Positions 6,911 to 10,578 of a stretch of 10,578 nt of DNA are shown piece by piece. The DNA comes from Pseudomonadota bacterium (GTDB lineage Bacteria; Pseudomonadota; Alphaproteobacteria; Kiloniellales; J153), in contig JACZWN010000122.1 of NCBI GenBank assembly GCA_022572105.1, positions 1 through 10,578 on the forward strand. Reading direction: 5' to 3'. The translations under genes and the position numbers were made by a program. The notes under the pieces were generated by a model that was not told the origin of the DNA, did no database searches, and was given only the letters and a program-made list of their open reading frames with translations. Position 1 is the stretch's first letter; the number at the start of each line of letters is the position of its first letter.

Positions 6911-6978
6911 CCGTGACTTCTTTTTCGCGGCTTCGATTTCGGTCGGGTCCGTAACCCGTGAGGGCCCGTGCTCCGGGT

Positions 6979-7707
6979 TCAGCCGCTGGCCGCCACCGCC
7001 TGTTGCTCGCCTTTAACGGCTTCCTCGACCGGCGGCGGATCGCGCAGCACGTAGCCACGGCCCCACACCGTCTCGATGTAATTCTCGCCGGCGGTCGCCG
7101 CGGTCAGCTTCTTGCGCAGCTTGCAGACGAAGACGTCGATGATCTTCAGCTCCGGCTCATCCATGCCCCCGTAAAGATGGTTCAAGAACATCTCCTTGGT
7201 CAGCGTCGTGCCCTTGCGCAGCGAAAGCAGCTCTAAAATACCGTATTCCTTGCCGGTCAGATGGAGCGGCTGACCGTCGATATCGACGGTACGGGTGTCC
7301 AAATTGACCGTCAGTTTGCCCGTCTTGATGAGCGAATCGGAATGCCCCTTCGAGCGCCGGACGATGGCCTGGATGCGCGCGACCAGCTCGCGCTTGTCGA
7401 ACGGCTTGGTGAGGTAGTCGTCGGCACCCACGCCGAGCCCCTTGATCTTGTCGTCCAATGAATTCAGTCCGGACAGGATGAGGATCGGGGTCTTGACGCG
7501 GGCGGCCCGCAGCCGGCGCAGCACCTCGTAGCCGTCCATGTCGGGCAGCATCAGGTCGAGAATGATGATGTCGTAATCGTAAAGCTTGCCGATTTCGAGC
7601 CCATCCTCACCCATGTCCGTGACGTCGCAGACATAGCTTTCCGAGCGAAGCATCATTTCGATGCCCTGAGCGGTGGCAGGGTCATCCTCGACTAGAAGCA
7701 CTCTCAT
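6979..7707 (-). CDS. ctrA: Cell-cycle/flagellar response regulator CtrA
   Basis: This 242-residue OmpR-type transcription factor is the end of the CckA-ChpT-CtrA relay. In Alphaproteobacteria it controls flagellar and, in some lineages, replication and division genes through TTAA-N7-TTAA sites. The receiver (1-118) has Asp8/Asp9, phospho-acceptor Asp51 (IIILDLMLPDMDG), Ser79 and Lys101 (YLTKPFDKRELVARIQAIVRR region). The winged-helix domain (about 126-224) includes LTGKEYGILELLSLRKG (150-166), KEMFLNHLYGGMDEPELKII (171-190) and the recognition-helix segment DVFVCKLRKKL (191-201), ending in VWGRGYVLRDP. The highly conserved recognition segment predicts the standard binding motif. The C-terminal tail ends AVAASG rather than the di-alanine described for Caulobacter CtrA. 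It is divergent from fliI and convergent with cheR. Two CtrA-like boxes in its upstream region suggest autoregulation. Confidence 0.95.
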   Translation of the reverse strand: MRVLLVEDDPATAQGIEMMLRSESYVCDVTDMGEDGLEIGKLYDYDIIILDLMLPDMDGYEVLRRLRAARVKTPILILSGLNSLDDKIKGLGVGADDYLTKPFDKRELVARIQAIVRRSKGHSDSLIKTGKLTVNLDTRTVDIDGQPLHLTGKEYGILELLSLRKGTTLTKEMFLNHLYGGMDEPELKIIDVFVCKLRKKLTAATAGENYIETVWGRGYVLRDPPPVEEAVKGEQQAVAASG

Positions 7708-7750
7708 GTGTCAATTCCCGATGGCTTGGATTGAGTGGTATCTACTGACA

Positions 7751-7828
7751 TTAACCATTTTGCGGAACTTTTATTAACAAATCCTTAGCGCCGCAAGCCC
7801 GAACGTCCTTTGTTTTACCGAACCTTAA
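7751..7828. promoter_or_regulatory. ctrA-fliI divergent control region with CtrA-type boxes
   Basis: Two sites match 7 of 8 fixed positions of TTAA-N7-TTAA: TTAA-CAAATCC-TTAG (7774-7788) and TTTA-CCGAACC-TTAA (7814-7828). A lone TTAACCAT half-site lies at 7751-7758. The first box and half-site lie nearer ctrA; the second is nearer fliI, ending 66 bases before its chosen start. GANTC sites occur at 7876-7880 and 7906-7910, at the fliI start, but none in the part of the gap near ctrA. By analogy with Caulobacter, CtrA would regulate its own gene and the flagellar gene here. The motifs are seen; binding is inferred. Confidence 0.6.
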
Positions 7829-7880
7829 ATCCGCCCGGACCATACTGTGTCCGGCTGGGGCGGGTCTTGTGTACGGATTC

Positions 7881-7885
7881 AGGGG
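7881..7885 (+). promoter_or_regulatory. Ribosome binding site that decides the fliI start
   Basis: AGGGG lies nine bases before the TTG at 7895. The alternative GTG at 7847, in the same frame, has no comparable purine run and would add 16 residues not typical of FliI. Confidence 0.55.
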
Positions 7886-7894
7886 ATATCGGCC

Positions 7895-9259
7895 TTGAAC
7901 ATCGCGATTCGGACGCTTACCGACGAACTCGACCGGCTCCCCGAATACCAACTTTATGGCCGGGTGGCCAGCGTGCTCGGCATGCTGATCGAGGTCGCCG
8001 GCCTCGAGCGGGTGCTGTCGATCGGCGATCGCTGCGACATCATGGCACGCGGGGACGAGCGGGTATCCGGCGAGGTCATCGGCTTCCGCCAGGGCAGGGC
8101 GCTCTTGCTGCCGTTCGGATCGCTCGACGGGATCGGTCTCGGCTGCAAGGCCGAGGTGATCAATTCCGAGCCCGTCATCTGGCCGACCGAGGGCTGGCTG
8201 GGGCGCGTGGTCAACGCGCTCGGGGAGCCGATCGACGGCAAGGGGCCGCTGCCGGGCGGCGAGGTCGCCTGTCCCCTGCGCCGGGCGCCGCCGCCGGCGC
8301 ACGGACGCCGGCGCGTCGGGCAAAAGATCGATCTGGGCGTGCGTGCCCTCAACACCTTCGTGACCTGCTGTCGCGGCCAGCGCATGGGCATCTTCGCCGG
8401 TTCCGGCGTGGGCAAGTCGATTCTGCTGTCCATGCTGGCGCGCTACACCGCCTCGGATGTCAACGTCATCGGCCTGATCGGCGAGCGCGGCCGCGAGGTC
8501 CAGGAGTGGCTCGAGGACGAGCTCGGCGCCGAGGGCCTGGCCCGATCGGTGGTGGTCGTCGCGACCTCGGACGAGCCGCCGCTCATGCGCCGCCAGGCGG
8601 CCTATCTCACTATGGCCATCGCCGAGTATTTCCGCGATCTGGGCCGGGACGTCCTGTGCCTGATCGATTCAGTCACCCGCTTCGCCATGGCCATGCGCGA
8701 GATCGGCCTGTCCGCGGGCGAGCCGCCGACCAGCAAGGGCTATACGCCGACCGTCTTCGCCGCCCTGCCGCAACTCCTGGAACGCGCCGGGCCGGGCGTC
8801 GACCGGGGCTCGATCACCGGACTGTTCACGGTCCTGGTCGAGGGCGATGATCACAACGAACCGATCGCCGATGCGGTGCGCGGCATCCTCGACGGCCAGA
8901 TCGTGCTCGACCGGGCGATCGCGGAACGCAACCGCTACCCCGCCATCAACATCCTGCGCAGCATCTCGCGCACCTTGCCGAAGTGCAACAGCGACGCCGA
9001 GAACGCGCTCGTGAACCGCGTCCGGACGCTGCTCTCGACCTATGAGGATATGTCCGAGCTGATCCGCATCGGCGCCTACAAGAAGGGCAGCGATCCCGCG
9101 ATCGACGAAGCCATCCTGCACCATCCCAAGCTCGAGGCGTTTCTCAGCCAGGGCCGGACCGAGCGGAGCGATCTGGCGGCGGGCTACGCCGCGCTCGCCG
9201 AGATCATCGGCGAGGCCGCACCCGCGGCCGGGCCGGACCCGGGTCCGGCGGCGAGTTAG
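7895..9259 (+). CDS. fliI: Flagellar export ATPase FliI
   Basis: FliI is the hexameric cytoplasmic ATPase of the flagellar type III export apparatus, related to the F1 beta subunit, and helps deliver rod, hook and filament subunits to the export gate. The 454-residue product (from TTG 7895) has the beta-barrel N-terminus with YGRVASVLGMLIEVAG (21-36), the ALGEPIDGKG loop (108-117), Walker A GIFAGSGVGKS (165-175), the catalytic-glutamate segment GERGREV (196-202), Walker B DVLCLIDSVTRFA (252-264) and the long conserved GLFTVLVEGDDHNEPIAD region (309-326). The Pro/Ala-rich tail is variable. Length is normal for the family (about 440-460). A GTG at 7847 would give 470 residues, but the ribosome binding site favours 7895. 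fliJ follows nine bases after the stop. Confidence 0.95.
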   Translation: MNIAIRTLTDELDRLPEYQLYGRVASVLGMLIEVAGLERVLSIGDRCDIMARGDERVSGEVIGFRQGRALLLPFGSLDGIGLGCKAEVINSEPVIWPTEGWLGRVVNALGEPIDGKGPLPGGEVACPLRRAPPPAHGRRRVGQKIDLGVRALNTFVTCCRGQRMGIFAGSGVGKSILLSMLARYTASDVNVIGLIGERGREVQEWLEDELGAEGLARSVVVVATSDEPPLMRRQAAYLTMAIAEYFRDLGRDVLCLIDSVTRFAMAMREIGLSAGEPPTSKGYTPTVFAALPQLLERAGPGVDRGSITGLFTVLVEGDDHNEPIADAVRGILDGQIVLDRAIAERNRYPAINILRSISRTLPKCNSDAENALVNRVRTLLSTYEDMSELIRIGAYKKGSDPAIDEAILHHPKLEAFLSQGRTERSDLAAGYAALAEIIGEAAPAAGPDPGPAAS

Positions 9260-9263
9260 GAGG
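9258..9263 (+). promoter_or_regulatory. Strong fliJ ribosome binding site overlapping the fliI stop
   Basis: AGGAGG begins within the fliI TAG stop (9257-9259) and lies five bases before the fliJ ATG. A ribosome finishing fliI therefore covers the fliJ site, which implies coupled translation. Confidence 0.7.
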
Positions 9264-9268
9264 CGGCC

Positions 9269-9706
9269 ATGACTGCCTTGGGCAGCTTGGTGCGGGTCCA
9301 TTCCTGGGCCCTCGACGAGAAACGTCAGAAGTTGGCCGGCCTCGAAGAGCTGGCGGACAAGATGCGCGAGGACCTGGAGCACCTCGAGGCAGAACTGAAC
9401 AGCGAACAACGCGCCGCGACCGGCTCGATCGAGGGCACCATCGCCTTCCCGGCGTTCGTCGCCGCGGCCCTGGAGCGGCGCAAGAAACTGCGCGAATCGA
9501 TCGCCAACCTGGGGCTTGCGATCGACGCCGCGCGCGCCGAGGTACGCGAGGCGTTTCAGGAGGTCAAGAAATACGAGCTCGCCCGCGACAACCACGAGCG
9601 CCGCGAGCGCGCAAAAGTCGCCAGGCGCGAGCAGCGCGAGCTCGACGAACTGGGCGCCAACATGCACCGGCGCAAGAAAGCGTCCGGCGGGGACGGCGGG
9701 GCGTAA
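9269..9706 (+). CDS. fliJ: Flagellar export stalk protein FliJ
   Basis: FliJ is the small coiled-coil stalk that sits in the FliI hexamer like the gamma subunit of F1-ATPase and links it to FlhA. The 145-residue product opens with LVRVHSWALDEKRQKLAGLEEL (about 7-28), typical of alphaproteobacterial FliJ. Two long charged helices run about 12-50 and 62-132, separated by a short segment with GSIEGTIAFPAF (52-63). There is no membrane segment or signal peptide. The tail is Lys/Gly-rich. Sequence conservation in this family is low, so the call rests on the coiled-coil form, the N-terminal motif, the length and its place directly after fliI. Confidence 0.9.
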   Translation: MTALGSLVRVHSWALDEKRQKLAGLEELADKMREDLEHLEAELNSEQRAATGSIEGTIAFPAFVAAALERRKKLRESIANLGLAIDAARAEVREAFQEVKKYELARDNHERRERAKVARREQRELDELGANMHRRKKASGGDGGA

Positions 9707-9726
9707 ACGGCGTTAGGCCCGAACAA

Positions 9727-9760
9727 AATCTCTAGAACGAATACAATCTCTAGAAATTGT
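9727..9760. repeat. Tandem AATCTCTAGAA repeat with small palindrome
   Basis: The 11-mer AATCTCTAGAA occurs at 9727-9737 and 9745-9755 (period 18). The second copy lies inside the inverted repeat ACAAT (9743-9747) / ATTGT (9756-9760). The AT-rich block sits between the ends of the convergent fliJ and the FliK-like gene. It is not a standard terminator, as there is no GC stem or T run. It could be a weak transcription stop or a binding site. Confidence 0.5.
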
Positions 9761-9768
9761 GGGATTCT

Positions 9769-10578
9769 TCAGACCACGACGCCGGGCGAGGCGACATCGG
9801 CGGGCGTCTCGATCGGCATGAAGCGCCACGCGGCCGAGGACTGGAAGCCGATGTTCCCGGCGTAGCCGGTCGCGCCGTTGGCGTCTTGGAAGATCTGCGC
9901 GATGTCGCGGCGCATGAACTCGGGTAGCGGCGCGCGGGTGCGCAAGATAAGGTCGAAGCGTCTGTCGCGCACCAGGCCATCGAGCTGCAGGTCGCCCAGG
10001 CGGCTCAGCTCGAGCTCGACGACGAAGCGGGTCGGCTCGTCGTCCTCCTCGCCGTCGCCGCCGCCCGATCCCTGTTGGCCGTGGCGCAGGAACAGGCGTA
10101 GCTGCTGGACCTGCTCGCCATCCAAGAGCGGGATGAAGAACAGGCGCCAGTCGCCGCCGGGGTTCTCGGCCAAGCGGCTCAGTTGGCCGAAGTCCCGTCC
10201 GAGCCGGGTGAGTAGCGAGTCGCGCCCGGCGTTCTTCAGCGCCTGCGTCGCCTGGTTGCCCAGCCAGCGGCCCACGTCGCCGCCCAGTGCCGCGAGGAAG
10301 AACAACAGGCCCGAGGTGAGCTTCGGCCCGGGCCGCGGCACCATCGCCGACGCCGCGGACGCGCTGGTGCCGGGCGCGCCGATCTCCCGCAGGGCTTGCA
10401 GCGTTTCCTCCAGGGCCGGCCAAGTGTGGGCCAGGGTGCCGAGCGCCGCCGGCGCCCGGGACGCGCCGGCCGGCTGCGGCAAGCCTTCCACCGGCAGCCC
10501 GAGGGTGAGCCGGCTGCCGATCGGCAGCGGCGCCTGGATCTCGAGGGTAAGCGTGCCGAGCGGCGTGCTCAAGACCGG
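9769..10578 (-). CDS. Putative FliK-like flagellar hook-length control protein (partial, N-terminus outside window)
   Basis: The frame is open to the right edge, so the first codons are missing; 269 residues to the stop are visible. A TTG at 10570-10572 could serve as a start, but the preceding codons (Pro-Val) continue the frame and the protein looks truncated. The visible part begins with a beta-strand-rich segment, TPLGTLTLEIQAPLPIGSRL (5-24). A variable Ala/Pro-rich stretch (about 30-85) and a helical region with LFFLAALGGDVGRWLG (92-107) follow. After a Gly/Asp/Glu-rich linker (170-182), residues 184-245 (FVVELELSRLGDLQLDGLVR and RAPLPEFMRRDIAQIF) resemble the C-terminal domain of FliK, in which a strand-turn-strand precedes an amphipathic helix. 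FliK switches export from hook to filament subunits. The neighbourhood fits, but the assignment rests on pattern only. It may instead be an uncharacterised flagellum-linked protein common in this lineage. Confidence 0.7.
   Translation of the reverse strand, partial: PVLSTPLGTLTLEIQAPLPIGSRLTLGLPVEGLPQPAGASRAPAALGTLAHTWPALEETLQALREIGAPGTSASAASAMVPRPGPKLTSGLLFFLAALGGDVGRWLGNQATQALKNAGRDSLLTRLGRDFGQLSRLAENPGGDWRLFFIPLLDGEQVQQLRLFLRHGQQGSGGGDGEEDDEPTRFVVELELSRLGDLQLDGLVRDRRFDLILRTRAPLPEFMRRDIAQIFQDANGATGYAGNIGFQSSAAWRFMPIETPADVASPGVVV

Noticed and set aside
6944..6958. Small hairpin CGGGT-CCGTA-ACCCG downstream of ctrA
   Set aside because: Only five base pairs and no U run on the ctrA strand; the strong terminator at 6864-6910 is sufficient.
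7847..7894. GTG start for fliI at 7847
   Set aside because: It has no good ribosome binding site and adds 16 atypical residues; TTG 7895 follows AGGGG. It remains a possible alternative.
9713..10423. 236-codon open frame on the - strand overlapping the FliK-like gene
   Set aside because: Its Arg/Ala/Gly-rich product has no domain-like pattern, whereas the frame ending at 9769 gives balanced composition and predicted structure.
1..10578. Mobile element, CRISPR array, tRNA or prophage signal
   Set aside because: No transposase, integrase, regularly spaced repeats or cloverleaf-like sequence was found; gene content is core motility and cell-cycle functions.

Overview
The window reads as chromosomal DNA from a GC-rich alphaproteobacterium, probably Rhodospirillales-like. 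The clearest lineage markers are ChpT and CtrA, found only in Alphaproteobacteria. The flagellar ATPase FliI, the form of the hybrid CheA, and GANTC sites (the CcrM methylation motif) next to TTAA boxes (the CtrA motif) agree with this. I see no insertion sequences, tRNAs, CRISPR arrays or signs of recent transfer, so this looks like core-genome motility and cell-cycle DNA.

Layout: positions 1-258 are non-coding and carry several short inverted and direct repeats. Then follow, all on the + strand, chpT (259-900), a 259-base regulatory gap with GANTC sites and near-match CtrA boxes, and a chemotaxis operon: cheA (1160-3841, a hybrid kinase with a fused receiver), cheW (3838-4329), cheY (4425-4790), cheB (4846-5964) and cheR (5961-6803). 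cheA/cheW and cheB/cheR overlap by ATGA. A near-perfect bidirectional terminator (6864-6910) separates cheR from the convergent ctrA (6979-7707, - strand). The ctrA-fliI divergent region holds two 7-of-8 CtrA boxes and one half-site. fliI (start taken at 7895) and fliJ (9269-9706) follow on the + strand. Last, on the - strand, is the 3' part of a FliK-like gene that runs off the right edge (9769-10578).

How the genes work together: CheW links chemoreceptors (none encoded here) to CheA. CheA phosphorylates CheY, which controls the motor, and CheB, which with CheR sets receptor methylation. FliI and FliJ are the ATPase and stalk of the flagellar export machine. ChpT and CtrA are the last two steps of the CckA-ChpT-CtrA relay that controls flagellar genes in this class. 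The notable feature is that the relay's phosphotransferase and its output regulator bracket the chemotaxis operon, while its CheA ends in a receiver domain of the kind that normally donates phosphate to a histidine phosphotransferase. CtrA-type boxes lie in front of both cheA and the ctrA/fliI pair. This suggests, but does not prove, regulatory and perhaps phosphotransfer links between chemosensing and the CtrA pathway.
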